The notes: a model not told the origin generated them from the letters alone. A stretch of 64,000 nt of DNA from Streptomyces sp. NBC_00237 (GCF_026342435.1 NZ_JAPEMT010000001.1:857993-921992); one strand, 5' to 3'; positions 1 to 9,666 are shown, counted from the first letter of the stretch. Program-made: numbers and translations.

Positions 1-359
1 CTTCGCCCGCTGCCGTACGGCGGGCCGCCGTACGGGGGGACGGGTGGCTTCCGCAGGGGGATCCGCGCGACAGGCTGCCGGGCCAGATCGAGAAGCTGAA
101 GCGGCTGCGGGCCGAGGCGGGGGTCGAGCGGCCGATCGAGATCGGGGCCATCGTCGAGCCGCTGTACGTCGGCGACGCGGGCTGGGAGGTCGGGCGGCGG
201 ACGCTGACCGGCAAACCGGACGCCATCGCCGAGTCGCTGCGGGCGTACCGGGCGATGGGCGTGCACCAGATCCAGGTGCGGTTCCGGAGCCGGGGCGTGG
301 ACGAACTCACGGACCAGATGGCGGCGTTCGCCGCGGAAGTGGCTCCGCTGCTCCCGTAG
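1..359 (+). CDS. LLM-class F420-dependent oxidoreductase, C-terminal part
   Basis: The frame is open from the window edge to TAG at 357-359 and gives about 118 residues. It matches the C-terminal end of luciferase-like F420/flavin oxidoreductases: a region ending in a residue run of the type GDGWLPQGD, then a stretch LTGKPDAIAESLRAYRAMGV, then HQIQVRF and a short amphipathic C-terminal helix. The family reduces or oxidises small substrates in the cytoplasm with F420 or FMN. The start lies outside the window. The SDR at 398 follows after 38 bases on the same strand, so the two are probably co-transcribed. The substrate cannot be read from this fragment. Confidence 0.8.
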   Translation, partial: SPAAVRRAAVRGDGWLPQGDPRDRLPGQIEKLKRLRAEAGVERPIEIGAIVEPLYVGDAGWEVGRRTLTGKPDAIAESLRAYRAMGVHQIQVRFRSRGVDELTDQMAAFAAEVAPLLP

Positions 360-397
360 CGAGGGCCTCGTGCGGAATCCGAAGGGGTGTGCAGGGC

Positions 398-1183
398 ATG
401 GGCAAGCTGGACGGGCGCGTCGTCATCGTCACCGGTGCGGCGCGCGGGCAGGGCGAGCAGGAGGCGCGGCTCTTCGCGAAGGAAGGGGCGAAGGTCGTGA
501 TCGGGGACGTACTGGATGAACAAGGGGAGTCGCTGGCGAAGGAGTTGGGGGAGGGCGTGGCGCTGTACGTCCATCTGGACGTGGGGCGGGAGGAGGACTG
601 GACGGCGGCCGTGGCCGCCGCCAAGGACGCCTTCGGGAAGATCGACGGGCTGGTCAACAACGCGGGGATCCTGCGGTTCAACGAGCTGGTGAACACGCCG
701 CTGGAGGAGTTCCAGCAGATCATCCAGGTCAATCAGGTGGGTGCGTTCCTCGGGATACGCAGCGTCGCGCCCGAGATCGAGGCGGCCGGGGGCGGCACCA
801 TCGTCAACACCGCCTCGTACACGGCGATGACGGGCATGGCGTACGTGGGCGCGTACGCGGCGACCAAGCACGCGATCCTCGGGCTCACCCGGGTCGCGGC
901 GATGGAGCTGGCGGCGAAGGGGATACGGGTGAATGCCGTGTGTCCGGGGGCGGTTGACACGGCGATGACCAATCCGGCGGCGCTGGATCCGACGGCCGAC
1001 CCCGAGGAGACGGCGGCCGGGGTGGCGGAGCTCTACAAGAAGCTCGTGCCGCTCGGGCGGATCGGGCGGCCGGAGGAGGTCGCGGCGCTGGCGCTGTTCC
1101 TGACGTCCGAGGACTCCTCGTACATCACCGGGCAGCCGTTCGTGGTGGACGGCGGATGGCTGGCGGGGGTCTCCATTATCTGA
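398..1183 (+). CDS. SDR family oxidoreductase
   Basis: This 261-residue classical short-chain dehydrogenase has the cofactor motif TGAARGQG at residues 12-19, NNAG near 86-89, a catalytic serine near S140 and YAATK at Y153-K157. The length is typical. The start is ATG 398, with weak purines (gcaggg) just upstream; the open frame continues 5' into shadow sequence, so the longer reading was discarded. It probably oxidises or reduces a hydroxyl/keto group with NAD(H), resembling 3-alpha/20-beta-hydroxysteroid dehydrogenase relatives. It sits between two luciferase-like oxidoreductases and upstream of an amidohydrolase/aldehyde dehydrogenase pair, which suggests a catabolic cluster. Substrate unknown. 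Confidence 0.9.
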   Translation: MGKLDGRVVIVTGAARGQGEQEARLFAKEGAKVVIGDVLDEQGESLAKELGEGVALYVHLDVGREEDWTAAVAAAKDAFGKIDGLVNNAGILRFNELVNTPLEEFQQIIQVNQVGAFLGIRSVAPEIEAAGGGTIVNTASYTAMTGMAYVGAYAATKHAILGLTRVAAMELAAKGIRVNAVCPGAVDTAMTNPAALDPTADPEETAAGVAELYKKLVPLGRIGRPEEVAALALFLTSEDSSYITGQPFVVDGGWLAGVSII

Positions 1184-1188
1184 TGGGT

Positions 1189-1202
1189 CGTCAGTATTGA
1201 CG
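1189..1202. promoter_or_regulatory. inverted repeat between SDR and LLM genes
   Basis: CGTCAGTATTGACG is a perfect 5-4-5 inverted repeat six bases after the SDR stop and 77 bases before the next start. Its half-site CGTCA/TGACG is close to the half-sites of the better palindrome at 1240, so the two may be a double operator. Inference only. Confidence 0.4.
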
Positions 1203-1239
1203 GTGTGGTGGCTCGGTGGAACAGTCGGTCGCAGAAATG

Positions 1240-1254
1240 CTGACGGTGTGTCAG
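1240..1254. promoter_or_regulatory. candidate operator CTGACGGTGTGTCAG
   Basis: This inverted repeat (CTGAC, 5-base spacer, GTCAG) lies 25 bases before the GTG start of the luciferase-like gene at 1280. With its flank AAATG it closely resembles the palindrome at 17810-17824 in another promoter of this window. The arrangement is typical of a TetR-type repressor site; no cognate regulator is visible nearby. Confidence 0.5.
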
Positions 1255-1279
1255 ATAACTTTGAGGGCGGTGGACTTCA

Positions 1280-2398
1280 GTGGAGTTCGGTCTCTTCGTG
1301 CAGGGTTACGTGCCTGCCGCGCGTGCCAAGGTCGACCCCGAGGCGGAGCACAAGGCTCTGATCGAGGAGACCGAGTACGTCATTCAGGCGGACAAGTCGG
1401 GGTTCAAGTACGCGTGGGCGAGCGAGCACCACTTCCTGGAGGAGTACTCGCACCTGTCGGCGAACGACGTCTTCCTCGGGTATCTGGCGCATGCGACGGA
1501 GCGGATTCACCTGGGGTCGGGGATCTTCAATCCGCTGGCGCCGGTGAACCACCCCGTGAAGGTGGCGGAGAAGGTCGCCATGCTGGACCACCTGAGCGGG
1601 GGGCGGTTCGAGTTCGGGAGCGGGCGGGGGGCCGGGTCGCACGAGATCCTGGGGTTCATGCCGGGGATCACCGATATGAACCACACGAAGGAGATCTGGG
1701 AGGAGACGATCGCCGAGTTCCCCAAGATGTGGCTCCAGGACGAGTACGAGGGCTTCCAGGGCAAGCACTGGTCGCTGCCGCCGAGGAAGATCCTCCCGAA
1801 GCCGTACGGGAAGGCGCACCCGGCGATGTGGTACGCGGCCGGGTCTCCGTCGTCGTACGCGATGGCGGGGAAGAAGGGGCTGGGGGTGCTGGGGTTCAGC
1901 GTCCAGAAGGTCGCTGACATGGAGTGGGTCGTCGAGTCGTACAAGACGGCGGTGAAGGACGCGGAGCCGGTGGGGGCGTTCGTCAACGACAACGTCATGG
2001 TGACGTCGACCGCCATCTGTGCGGAGACGCACGAGAAGGCGGTGCAGGTGGCGGTGGACGGGGGGCTGAACTACCTTCAGTCGCTTCTCTTCCGGTACCA
2101 CGACACGTTTCCCCGGCCGGAGGGGATTCCGGAGTGGCCGGAGCTTCTGCCGGAGTACAGCGAGGAGATCATCGAGCTCTTGATCGCGGAGGAGCTGATG
2201 ATCTGTGGGGATCCCGACGAAGTGCTGAAGCAGTGCAAGCGGTGGGAGCAGGCGGGGGCGGACCAGTTGTCCTTCGGGCTGCCGATCGGGGTGTCGCCCG
2301 AGGACACGATGAACACGATCCGGTTGATCGGGGAGAACGTGATTCCGAAGATCGACACGGATCCCGTGCACAGGACCTCGCGGATGCGGCAGGGGTAG
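1280..2398 (+). CDS. LLM-class flavin/F420-dependent oxidoreductase
   Basis: A 372-residue luciferase-like monooxygenase family protein. The N-terminal beta strand [10 protein letters not shown], the segment [12 protein letters not shown] around residue 55 and the nucleotide-binding style motif [16 protein letters not shown] near 105-120 are family hallmarks. The start is GTG 1280, with a GAGGGCGG ribosome site about 10 bases upstream. It follows the SDR by 96 bases, a gap that contains two palindromes, so it may have its own regulated promoter. It probably acts on an aliphatic or cyclic substrate in the same pathway as its neighbours. The exact cofactor, FMN or F420, cannot be told by eye. 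Confidence 0.85.
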   Translation: MEFGLFVQGYVPAARAKVDPEAEHKALIEETEYVIQADKSGFKYAWASEHHFLEEYSHLSANDVFLGYLAHATERIHLGSGIFNPLAPVNHPVKVAEKVAMLDHLSGGRFEFGSGRGAGSHEILGFMPGITDMNHTKEIWEETIAEFPKMWLQDEYEGFQGKHWSLPPRKILPKPYGKAHPAMWYAAGSPSSYAMAGKKGLGVLGFSVQKVADMEWVVESYKTAVKDAEPVGAFVNDNVMVTSTAICAETHEKAVQVAVDGGLNYLQSLLFRYHDTFPRPEGIPEWPELLPEYSEEIIELLIAEELMICGDPDEVLKQCKRWEQAGADQLSFGLPIGVSPEDTMNTIRLIGENVIPKIDTDPVHRTSRMRQG

Positions 2399-2485
2399 TT
2401 CGCTTCCCTGCGGGGTGGGCGGGGCTGGGGTTGCCGCCGTGGGCTCCGCCCCCGGGCCCCCGGCCCGCTTCGGCGGGAGGTGTGC

Positions 2486-2621
2486 CCCTGTCCCTTCCCC
2501 AAGCTCTCCACTTCGTTCGAGCAGGGAGATCCCACCCTTCACCTGAAGCGCTCGCCGCGCGGCTGTCCCGGTGTACGTGCGGGTGCGTCGTGGCTGGTCG
2601 CGCAGTTCCCCGCGCCCCTGA
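2486..2621 (+). repeat. dispersed Streptomyces intergenic repeat, copy 1
   Basis: The gap 2399-2701 holds no convincing gene. It carries a block CTTCCCCAAGCTCTCCACTT...GAGCAGGGAGATCC (about 2486-2554) and, 45 bases on, CGCAGTTCCCCGCGCCCCT (about 2602-2620). Both blocks recur in reverse order and on the opposite strand at 10746-10876, so the pair is a composite inverted repeat about 8 kb apart. Blocks of this kind are widespread between Streptomyces genes. Confidence 0.8.
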
Positions 2622-2701
2622 GATGCCCCTGCGGGGCATCGTCGGGGGCGCGGGCAGACGGAGCCCGCCCCGAAGAGGACACTTCCCCCGAAAGGACGCC
2701 C

Positions 2702-4444
2702 ATGCTCGACCACCTCATCCGTAACGCCACCCTCGTGGACGGCACCGGGGCCCCCTCGCGCCCCGCCGACCTCGGCATCCGCGACGGGCGGATAGCCAGG
2801 ATCGCCGCGCCCGGCGGCATCGAGGAGGAGGCCCGTACCGAAGAGGACGCCACCGGACTCGTCCTCGCCCCCGGCTTCGTCGACCCCCACACCCACTACG
2901 ACGCCCAGCTCTTCTGGGACCCGTACGCCACCCCCTCCCTCAACCACGGCGTCACCACCGTCGCGGGCGGCAACTGCGGCTTCACCCTGGCGCCCCTCCA
3001 CCCCGACCGCCCCGAGGACGCCGACTACACCCGCCGCATGATGTCCAAGGTCGAGGGGATGGCTCTCGCCGCACTCGAAGAAGGCGTCGAGTGGTCCTGG
3101 TCGTCCTTCGCCGAGTACCTCGACGCCCTCGAAGGCCGGATAGCCGTCAACGCGGGCTTCATGGTGGGACATTGCGCGCTCCGGCGTTACGTCATGGGCC
3201 CCGACGCCGTCACCGACCGCCAGCCCACCAAGGCCGAACTCACCGAGATCGTCAGGCTGTTGCACGAAGCCATGGACGCCGGAGCCTGGGGCTTCTCCAC
3301 CACCCAGTCCTCCACCCACTCCGACGGCGACGGGAAACCCGTCGCCTCGCGCCACGCCCGCCCCGCCGAACTCCTCGCCCTCAGCAAGGCAGTCGGCGAA
3401 CACGAAGGCACCCAGATCGAGGCCATCGTCGCGGGCTGCCTCGACCAGTTCGACGACGACGAGATCGACCTCTTCGTCGAGATGAGCGCCGCCGCGGGCC
3501 GGCCCCTCAACTGGAACGTCCTCACCATCGACGCCGCCGTCCCCGAACGCGTCCCCCGCCAGCTCGTCCCCAGCGAGCGCGCCCGCAAGGCCGGTGGCAG
3601 GATCGTCGCGCTGACCATGCCGATCCTCACGCCCATGAACATGTCGCTGGGCACCTTCTGCGCCCTCAACCTCATCCCCGGCTGGGGCGAGATCCTGTCC
3701 CTTCCCGTGCCGGAGCGCATGGCCAGGCTCCGCGACCCCGACGTACGCGCGGAGATGCTCCGCCGCGCCGACTCCAAGGAGGCCGGAGTCTTCCGCCGCC
3801 TCGCCGACTTCGGGCGCTACGTCATCGGGGACACGTACAGCAGGGAGAACGAGGGCGTCAGCGGTCGCGTCGTCAACGACATCGCCGCCGAACGCGGCCA
3901 GGACCCCTTCGCCTGCCTCGTCGAGATCTGCTGCAACGACGACCTGCGCACCGTCCTGTGGCCCATGCCCACCGACAACGACCCCGACTCCTGGGCCCTG
4001 CGCCGCGCGACCTGGACCCACGAGGACGTCATGCTGGGCGGCTCCGACGCCGGCGCCCACCTGGACCGCATGTGCGGAGCCCCGTACACGACCCGCTTCC
4101 TCGGCGACTGCCTGCGCGGGCGCAGGCTCCTCCCCCTGGAACAGGCCGTCAAGATGCTCACCGACGACCCCGCCCAGCTCTTCGGCCTGCGCGAACGCGG
4201 TCGCATCGCCGAGGGCTTCCACGCGGACCTCGTCCTCTTCGACCCCGAGCGCATCGACGCGGGCCCCGCCACGCTCGTCCACGACCTGCCCGGCGACAGC
4301 CCCCGCCTGGACTCCAAGGCGCTCGGCATCGTGAGCGTCCGCGTCAACGGAGTCGAGACGATACGCGACGACCAGGTCACCGGCGCGGTCCCGGGGACCG
4401 TCCTGCGCTCGGGCCGCGACACGAGGACGGTGAGCACCAAGTGA
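2702..4444 (+). CDS. N-acyl-D-amino-acid deacylase family amidohydrolase
   Basis: 580 residues from ATG 2702, preceded by GAAAGGA at good spacing. An amidohydrolase of the D-aminoacylase subgroup: the N-terminal beta region LIRNATLVDGTG, the metal-binding PHTH (H63, H65), a GGNCGFTLAP segment near residue 90 typical of D-aminoacylases, and the late metal-site aspartate in GGSDAGAH (about D449). The family hydrolyses N-acyl-D-amino acids or related amides in the cytoplasm with zinc. Its stop overlaps the start of the aldehyde dehydrogenase (GTGA), so the two are translationally coupled and probably act in sequence on one catabolic substrate. The true substrate is not evident; many family members are misnamed. 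Confidence 0.85.
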   Translation: MLDHLIRNATLVDGTGAPSRPADLGIRDGRIARIAAPGGIEEEARTEEDATGLVLAPGFVDPHTHYDAQLFWDPYATPSLNHGVTTVAGGNCGFTLAPLHPDRPEDADYTRRMMSKVEGMALAALEEGVEWSWSSFAEYLDALEGRIAVNAGFMVGHCALRRYVMGPDAVTDRQPTKAELTEIVRLLHEAMDAGAWGFSTTQSSTHSDGDGKPVASRHARPAELLALSKAVGEHEGTQIEAIVAGCLDQFDDDEIDLFVEMSAAAGRPLNWNVLTIDAAVPERVPRQLVPSERARKAGGRIVALTMPILTPMNMSLGTFCALNLIPGWGEILSLPVPERMARLRDPDVRAEMLRRADSKEAGVFRRLADFGRYVIGDTYSRENEGVSGRVVNDIAAERGQDPFACLVEICCNDDLRTVLWPMPTDNDPDSWALRRATWTHEDVMLGGSDAGAHLDRMCGAPYTTRFLGDCLRGRRLLPLEQAVKMLTDDPAQLFGLRERGRIAEGFHADLVLFDPERIDAGPATLVHDLPGDSPRLDSKALGIVSVRVNGVETIRDDQVTGAVPGTVLRSGRDTRTVSTK

Positions 4445-5898
4445 CGCGCAAGCAAAGGCTGTTGATCGGCGGCGAGTGGGTCGAGCCCGCCGCAGGACAC
4501 TACGAGGTGATCAACCCCGCCACCGAGGAAGTCGTCGGCCTCGCCCCCGAGGCGAGCAGGCAGCAGGTGTACGAAGCGGCCGACGCCGCCCGCGAGGCAT
4601 TCCGGAGCTGGTCCCGTACGAAACCGGAGGAGCGCGCGGCCGTCCTCGACCGGGCGGCGGACATCGTCCGGCGGGAGTCGGAGGCGTACGCGCAGCTCGC
4701 GCAGGCCGAGACCGGTGCCACTACCGGCACCGCACGCGGCATGCAGGTCGCGGTCGGCGAGGCGCGCTTCCGGCGGTACGCGAAGGGTGCGCTGGAGCCG
4801 ACCGAGACGGCCATCGCACCGCAGATCAACGCGGCCGGGCCGATGGGCAAGGCAGGGGTCTTCGGTGCGCTCGAAGTACGGCAGCCGGTCGGCGTCGTCA
4901 CCTGCATCACCTCGTACAACAACCCCTGGGCCAACCCGTCGGGGAAGATCGCGCCCGCCCTCGCCATGGGCAACACCGTGCTGGTGAAGCCCGCCCCGCA
5001 GGACCCGCTGTCCGTCTTCAGAATGGCGGAGGCGCTGACGGAGGCGGGGCTTCCGCCGGGGGTGGTCAACGTCGTCAACGGGGCGGCGGTCGGTGTCGGC
5101 GAGGCGGCCGTCGACTCGCCCTCCGTCGACATGGTCAGCTTCACCGGGAGCACCGGGGTCGGGCAGCGCATCGCGGAGGTCTGCGGGCGCGGCATGAAGC
5201 GGCAGCTGATGGAGCTGGGCGGGAAGGGGGCCGCGCTCGTCTTCGAGGACGCGGACCTCGACTCGGCGGCGACGGGGATCGGTACGACCTTCTCCTTCTA
5301 CAGCGGGCAGATCTGTACGGCACCGACCCGGGTGGTGGTCCAACGGGGCGTGTACGAGGCCCTGGTGGAGAGGCTCCGGACGTACGTCGGGTATCTGAAG
5401 GTCGGCGACCCGACCGCTGCGGGGACCGTCGTCGGACCGGTCATCTCGGCGGCCCACCGCGACCGCGTCGAGTCGTACGTCGAACTGGGGAAGAAGGAGG
5501 GCGCGAGGCTCGTCGCGGGCGGCGAGCGTCCGGCCCTGGACCGGGGTTTCTACGTCGCCCCGACCCTCTTCGCCGACTGCACCAACGACATGCGGATCGT
5601 CCGCGAGGAGATCTTCGGTCCGGTCGTCGTGGTCGTCCCCTTCGACGACGAGGAGGAGGGGATCGCCCTCGCCAACGACAGCGACTACGGGCTGATCGAC
5701 TACGTCTGGTCGGGGGACGTCTCCCGCGCCTTCCGGGTCGCCCGACGGCTGCGCGCGGGCGGCGTCGGCATCAACACCGTCGGCCGCAACATGGAGGCCC
5801 CCTTCGGCGGCTTCAAGCGGAGCGGCGTGGGCCGCGACGTCGGCTCGTACGCCCTGCACGCCTACAGCGAGGTGCAGGCGGTGGTCTGGCCGGGGTGA
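4441..5898 (+). CDS. aldehyde dehydrogenase family protein
   Basis: A 485-residue NAD(P)-dependent aldehyde dehydrogenase. The start is GTG 4441, four bases inside the stop of the amidohydrolase. Catalytic Glu258 lies in LMELGGKG and the nucleophile Cys292 in SGQICTAPTR; the Rossmann glycine segment FTGSTGVGQ is present, as is the C-terminal EEIFGPV and the FGGFKRSGVGRD segment. All key residues are intact and the length is normal. It would oxidise an aldehyde released by the upstream oxidoreductase/deacylase steps. It is the last gene of the 1-5898 group; the next gene starts about 240 bases later. Confidence 0.92.
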   Translation: MTRKQRLLIGGEWVEPAAGHYEVINPATEEVVGLAPEASRQQVYEAADAAREAFRSWSRTKPEERAAVLDRAADIVRRESEAYAQLAQAETGATTGTARGMQVAVGEARFRRYAKGALEPTETAIAPQINAAGPMGKAGVFGALEVRQPVGVVTCITSYNNPWANPSGKIAPALAMGNTVLVKPAPQDPLSVFRMAEALTEAGLPPGVVNVVNGAAVGVGEAAVDSPSVDMVSFTGSTGVGQRIAEVCGRGMKRQLMELGGKGAALVFEDADLDSAATGIGTTFSFYSGQICTAPTRVVVQRGVYEALVERLRTYVGYLKVGDPTAAGTVVGPVISAAHRDRVESYVELGKKEGARLVAGGERPALDRGFYVAPTLFADCTNDMRIVREEIFGPVVVVVPFDDEEEGIALANDSDYGLIDYVWSGDVSRAFRVARRLRAGGVGINTVGRNMEAPFGGFKRSGVGRDVGSYALHAYSEVQAVVWPG

Positions 5899-6138
5899 GG
5901 GGAGCGCGTCCCGGTGTCCCTCCCGCCCCACGGGAAATTTTGAAACCGGACATACCGGGCCGACCTACGGTTTCCGCATTCCGGTGGCACGCCCCCAACC
6001 CATCATTCCGAAGGCGCGGAGGTCGCCACACCCGCCAAACCATCCCCCAAAAGGGGGCATCACCCCCTTCAACTCAAGGAAGCAGTACCGGACTTTTCCC
6101 TTCCGGATGTGGAAAACGCAGCATCTAACGTCCCTCCC

Positions 6139-7758
6139 ATGACACAGGTGGAATCGAAGCCGCAGGCCGGAGACCCGGTAAGGGGCGTCCCCGAGGGGGC
6201 ACCCCCGCGCACATCAGGCACCGGTACCAAGACCGGCACCGGCACCCCCGACGGCGTCCGCGACAAGGGCCTCGGCGGGAACTCCGTCGGCCTGCTCGGC
6301 AGCGCCGTCATCGGCATCTCCACCGTCGCCCCCGTCTACTGCCTGACCTCCACGCTCGGCTCCACCGCCGGCGAGGTCGGCCTCCAGATGCCCGCGATCT
6401 TCCTCGCCGGGTTCCTGCCGATGCTCCTCGTCGCCTTCGCGTACCGCGAGCTCAACCGCGTCATGCCCGACTGCGGCACCTCCTTCACCTGGACCGTGAA
6501 GGCGTTCGGCCCCCGCGTCGGCTGGATGTGCGGCTGGGGCCTGGTCGTGGCGACGATCATCGTCCTGTCCAACCTCGCGGGCGTCGCCACCTCGTACTTC
6601 TGGCTCCTCGCGGGCGAGCTCACGGGCAGCGAGAAGATCGCCGCCCTGGAGGACGACAGAGCCGTCCACATCCTCACCTGCCTCGCCCTCATCGCCTTCG
6701 CGACGCTGGTCAGCTACCGGGGCATGACCGCCACGAAGGGCGTCCAGTACGCCCTCGTCGGCCTCCAGCTCGCGGTCCTCGTGCTCTTCGTCGTGATGGC
6801 GTTCAGCAAGGCGGGCAGCGACCTGCCCGAGTTCGCGGGCGGCCTCGACTTCTCGTGGTCGTGGTTCAACCCCTTCTCGGTCGGCTCCTTCGCCGCCTTC
6901 ACCGCGGGCCTCTCCCTGTCGATCTTCATGTACTGGGGCTGGGACGCCTGCCTGACCGCGAACGAGGAGACCACCGGCAGCGAGAAGACGCCGGGCCGCG
7001 CCGCCCTCGTCGCGATGGTCGTCCTGGTCGGCTCCTACCTGGCCACCGCCGTTGCCGCGCAGCTGGCCGTCGGCTCCGGCGACAAGGGCCTCGGCCTCGG
7101 AAACCCGGACACCTCCGACAACGTCTTCGCCGCCCTGGCCGGACCCGTGATGGGCCCGGTCCTCGGCATCCTGCTCTTCGTCGCGGTCCTGGCCTCCGCC
7201 ACCGCGAGCCTCCAGACGACCTTCATCCCGGTCGCCCGTACGGTCCTCGCGATGTCCGCGTACGAGGCCCTGCCCGCCTCGTACTCCCGCGTCCACCCGC
7301 GCTTCAAGAGCCCCGGCCGCGCGACCGTCCACGCGGGCGTCGCCACCGGCGTCTTCTATACGGTCATGACGCTGGTCAGCGAGCACGTCCTCGTCGACAC
7401 GATCTACGCGCTCGGCCTCATGATCTGCTTCTACTACGCGCTGACGTCCTTCGCCTGCGCCTGGTACTTCCGGCGCGACCTCACCAGCTCCCTCCGCGAC
7501 GCCTTCTTCAAGGGCGTCTTCCCGATCCTCGGTGGCGTGCTCCTCGCCGCCGTCTTCGCCAAGACCCTCTACGACATGTGGGATCCCGCCTACGGCAGCG
7601 GCTCGTCCGTCTTCGGCGTCGGCTCGGTCTTCGTGATCGGCGTCGGCCTGCTCCTCGTCGGCTTCGTGCTCATGCTGCTGATGCGGCGCCGCAGCCCGGC
7701 CTTCTTCCGGGGCGAGGTCCTCACGAAGGACACCCCGGCGCTGGTCGTCGCCGACTGA
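6139..7758 (+). CDS. APC family amino acid/polyamine permease
   Basis: About 539 residues with roughly twelve hydrophobic segments, beginning with GNSVGLLGSAVIGISTVAPV, and the APC-like segment MYWGWDACLTANEET. It has a hydrophilic N-terminal tail and a charged C-terminus. The family carries amino acids or amines across the cell membrane by proton symport or exchange. ATG 6139 was chosen; GTG 6109 is in frame and neither has a clear ribosome site. An 11-codon reading frame (ATG 6107 to TGA 6140-6142) overlaps ATG 6139 as ATGA, so a short coupled leader is possible. It lies just after the deacylase/aldehyde dehydrogenase genes and may import their substrate. Confidence 0.85.
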   Translation: MTQVESKPQAGDPVRGVPEGAPPRTSGTGTKTGTGTPDGVRDKGLGGNSVGLLGSAVIGISTVAPVYCLTSTLGSTAGEVGLQMPAIFLAGFLPMLLVAFAYRELNRVMPDCGTSFTWTVKAFGPRVGWMCGWGLVVATIIVLSNLAGVATSYFWLLAGELTGSEKIAALEDDRAVHILTCLALIAFATLVSYRGMTATKGVQYALVGLQLAVLVLFVVMAFSKAGSDLPEFAGGLDFSWSWFNPFSVGSFAAFTAGLSLSIFMYWGWDACLTANEETTGSEKTPGRAALVAMVVLVGSYLATAVAAQLAVGSGDKGLGLGNPDTSDNVFAALAGPVMGPVLGILLFVAVLASATASLQTTFIPVARTVLAMSAYEALPASYSRVHPRFKSPGRATVHAGVATGVFYTVMTLVSEHVLVDTIYALGLMICFYYALTSFACAWYFRRDLTSSLRDAFFKGVFPILGGVLLAAVFAKTLYDMWDPAYGSGSSVFGVGSVFVIGVGLLLVGFVLMLLMRRRSPAFFRGEVLTKDTPALVVAD

Positions 7759-7771
7759 GCACGAGGAATCC

Positions 7772-9310
7772 TCATCCGGCCGTCCGCAGGAACACCGGGT
7801 TGCTGAGCGCGACGAGCGCACCGGGCAGCCCGGGGACGGCCGGGGGGCGGCGGACCTCCGCCCGCACGTAGGAGGCGTACGAGGTCGTGGTCGCCCACTC
7901 CAGGCCGCCGGACGGCCCCGTCCGTACGGTCCCCTGGTCGGTGACCAGATGGGTGGTGCAGTCGGGGGCCGCGCCCGTGACCGTCAGCCGTACGGTGACG
8001 GGGGAGGCGGCCGGGGCGGTGAGCCGCCCGCCCAGGGTGGCGGTGCGCCCCCGGGAGTCGGCGACGGTGAGCCCGAGGGAGACCGCCGAGGACTCGGCGA
8101 CGTACGAACGCCCGGCCCGGATACCGGCGAGCAGCGCCTCGCGGGACAGGTCGTCGGCGAGGACGACGGTCTGCGGATGCCCGACCCGGTCGGGGTCGCG
8201 ATGGGCGTCGCTGTTGCCCATGGCCGGAGTCCAACGCCCCCCGTGCATGAGGGACTTGTCCCACATCTGCACGGAGACTTCGTCGTCCGGGGTGTACGGC
8301 CCGTTCCACACCTCCACCGCGTCGGCGTCACCGAACCCGAACTGCCAGCCGCACCCCAGGCAGTTGGCGTGCGGATGGGCGGGTACGACGATCCCGCCCG
8401 CCTTGCGGATCTCGCGGGCGAAACGCGGGAAGCGCTGGTCGCGGGCCCGGTAACGCCAGTCGGTGTGGGTCCCCGGGTCGGTCCCCAGGGCCAGCACGTG
8501 ACCATTGCGGGTGGTGGCCTCCTCACCGGTGAGGATGAGCAGGTCGTCGCCCCACAGCCCACCCCAATGGGCGTGCGAGGACGGTGTGTTGTGCTCGGTC
8601 GTGGTGATGAAGTCCAGCCCGGCCGCACGTGCGAGAGCGGCGATCTCGGCGGGGGTGCGGCGTCCGTCCGAGTGGACGGAGTGCAGATGACAGTCCCCCC
8701 GGTACCAGGCCCGGCCGCGCCCCTCGGCCCGGGAGGGCGGATGGACCGGGCGGGGGGTGGGTGCGGTGGGCCCCGGGGTGAGGGTGATGGTCACGCTGTA
8801 CGGCAGCCCCTGGGGCGCGACGGTGTACGGCGCGAGGGCGATGTGCCAGGTGCCGGGCCGGACGGGCCCGGGAAGATACCCGGGCGTCGCTTCGTCCCCC
8901 CGCAGGAAGAATTCCGTACGGGCCCCGCCCGACCACCCCCGGAACCCCCGCCCGCCGAGGGCGGTGCCGCGCTCGTCGAAGATGCCGATGTCGAGGGCGT
9001 TGCCGGGCGTGCCGGGGGGCGGGGCAGGCCGCTCGTACGCGTACGAGACGCGCAACTCCCTGATTCCACGCGGTACTTGCACGGGCAGATGCACGAAGTC
9101 GGGCGCACCGGGCGGAAGCGTCCCTGTGACGGTCCGCGTCAGCACCTCCGTCGCCCCCGTCGCCCCCGACGGCCCCAGCAGCCCTGGCGGCCCCGGAGCC
9201 CCACCCTCTCCCGCCGCTCTCGCGAAGCTCACGGGGGCGAGGGTGAGGACGGCTGCGGCACCGGCGGTGAAGAGCGCGCGGCGGCTGGTCCTTGGCTCTG
9301 TTTCCGTCAT
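7772..9310 (-). CDS. Tat-exported CehA/McbA-type PHP metallohydrolase
   Basis: 512 residues. A twin-arginine signal (TSRRALFTAG then a hydrophobic run ending in Ala residues) at 8-33 predicts folded export. The middle contains a PHP/CehA-like metal site: GDCHLHSVHSDGRRTP around residue 210 and TTTEHNTPSSHAHWG, with later PAHPHANC and GNSDAHRD. The N-terminal third resembles a beta-sandwich. CehA/McbA-like enzymes are metal-dependent phosphoesterases or carbamate hydrolases; the substrate here is unknown. It converges with the permease, leaving only 13 bases between stop codons. Confidence 0.82.
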   Translation of the reverse strand: MTETEPRTSRRALFTAGAAAVLTLAPVSFARAAGEGGAPGPPGLLGPSGATGATEVLTRTVTGTLPPGAPDFVHLPVQVPRGIRELRVSYAYERPAPPPGTPGNALDIGIFDERGTALGGRGFRGWSGGARTEFFLRGDEATPGYLPGPVRPGTWHIALAPYTVAPQGLPYSVTITLTPGPTAPTPRPVHPPSRAEGRGRAWYRGDCHLHSVHSDGRRTPAEIAALARAAGLDFITTTEHNTPSSHAHWGGLWGDDLLILTGEEATTRNGHVLALGTDPGTHTDWRYRARDQRFPRFAREIRKAGGIVVPAHPHANCLGCGWQFGFGDADAVEVWNGPYTPDDEVSVQMWDKSLMHGGRWTPAMGNSDAHRDPDRVGHPQTVVLADDLSREALLAGIRAGRSYVAESSAVSLGLTVADSRGRTATLGGRLTAPAASPVTVRLTVTGAAPDCTTHLVTDQGTVRTGPSGGLEWATTTSYASYVRAEVRRPPAVPGLPGALVALSNPVFLRTAG

Positions 9311-9330
9311 GGGTGAGGAGGGTGCCCGGC

Positions 9331-9666
9331 TCAGGTGGCGCGGCGGTTGCGGCGTACCAGATAGAGGATGACGAGCACGATCAGGATCACGACGACCACG
9401 CCGACGACGATCCCGATGAGCTTGCCCAGCTTCCCCTTCGTGCTCTTCTTTTTCTTCTTCGGCTTGGGCCGGGATTCGGCGGCGTGCACGGTCTGCGCCT
9501 GCTCACCCGTGGCGACCGCTGTGGCGGAGGGGACGTGGGAGGTGGAGACCGTCGCCGTGGTGCTGCGGGGTGCGGCTGCGGCCGTGGAGAGGGAGAGCGC
9601 GGGCGCGCCCAGGAAGAGGGTGCCCGCGAGGAGGAAGGTGGTGGTGGTCCTGGTGCTGATGCGCAT
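9331..9666 (-). CDS. small membrane-anchored or secreted protein
   Basis: 111 residues with an N-terminal signal peptide (MRISTRTTTTFLLAGTLFLG to about residue 32), a Thr/Ala/Ser-rich middle, a lysine cluster (KPKKKKKSTKGK near 70-80) and a C-terminal hydrophobic helix (IGIVVGVVVVILIVLVILYL) followed by RRNRR. The topology predicts an outside Thr-rich stalk, a basic patch near the membrane and a single anchor. It lies 20 bases downstream of, and on the same strand as, the start side of the PHP hydrolase gene. No family recognised and no function assigned. Confidence 0.7.
   Translation of the reverse strand: MRISTRTTTTFLLAGTLFLGAPALSLSTAAAAPRSTTATVSTSHVPSATAVATGEQAQTVHAAESRPKPKKKKKSTKGKLGKLIGIVVGVVVVILIVLVILYLVRRNRRAT

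Noticed and set aside
1277..4282. 1001-residue minus-strand open frame
   Set aside because: Antisense of the luciferase-like and deacylase genes; Gly/Val/Asp-rich low-complexity translation typical of a high-GC shadow frame.
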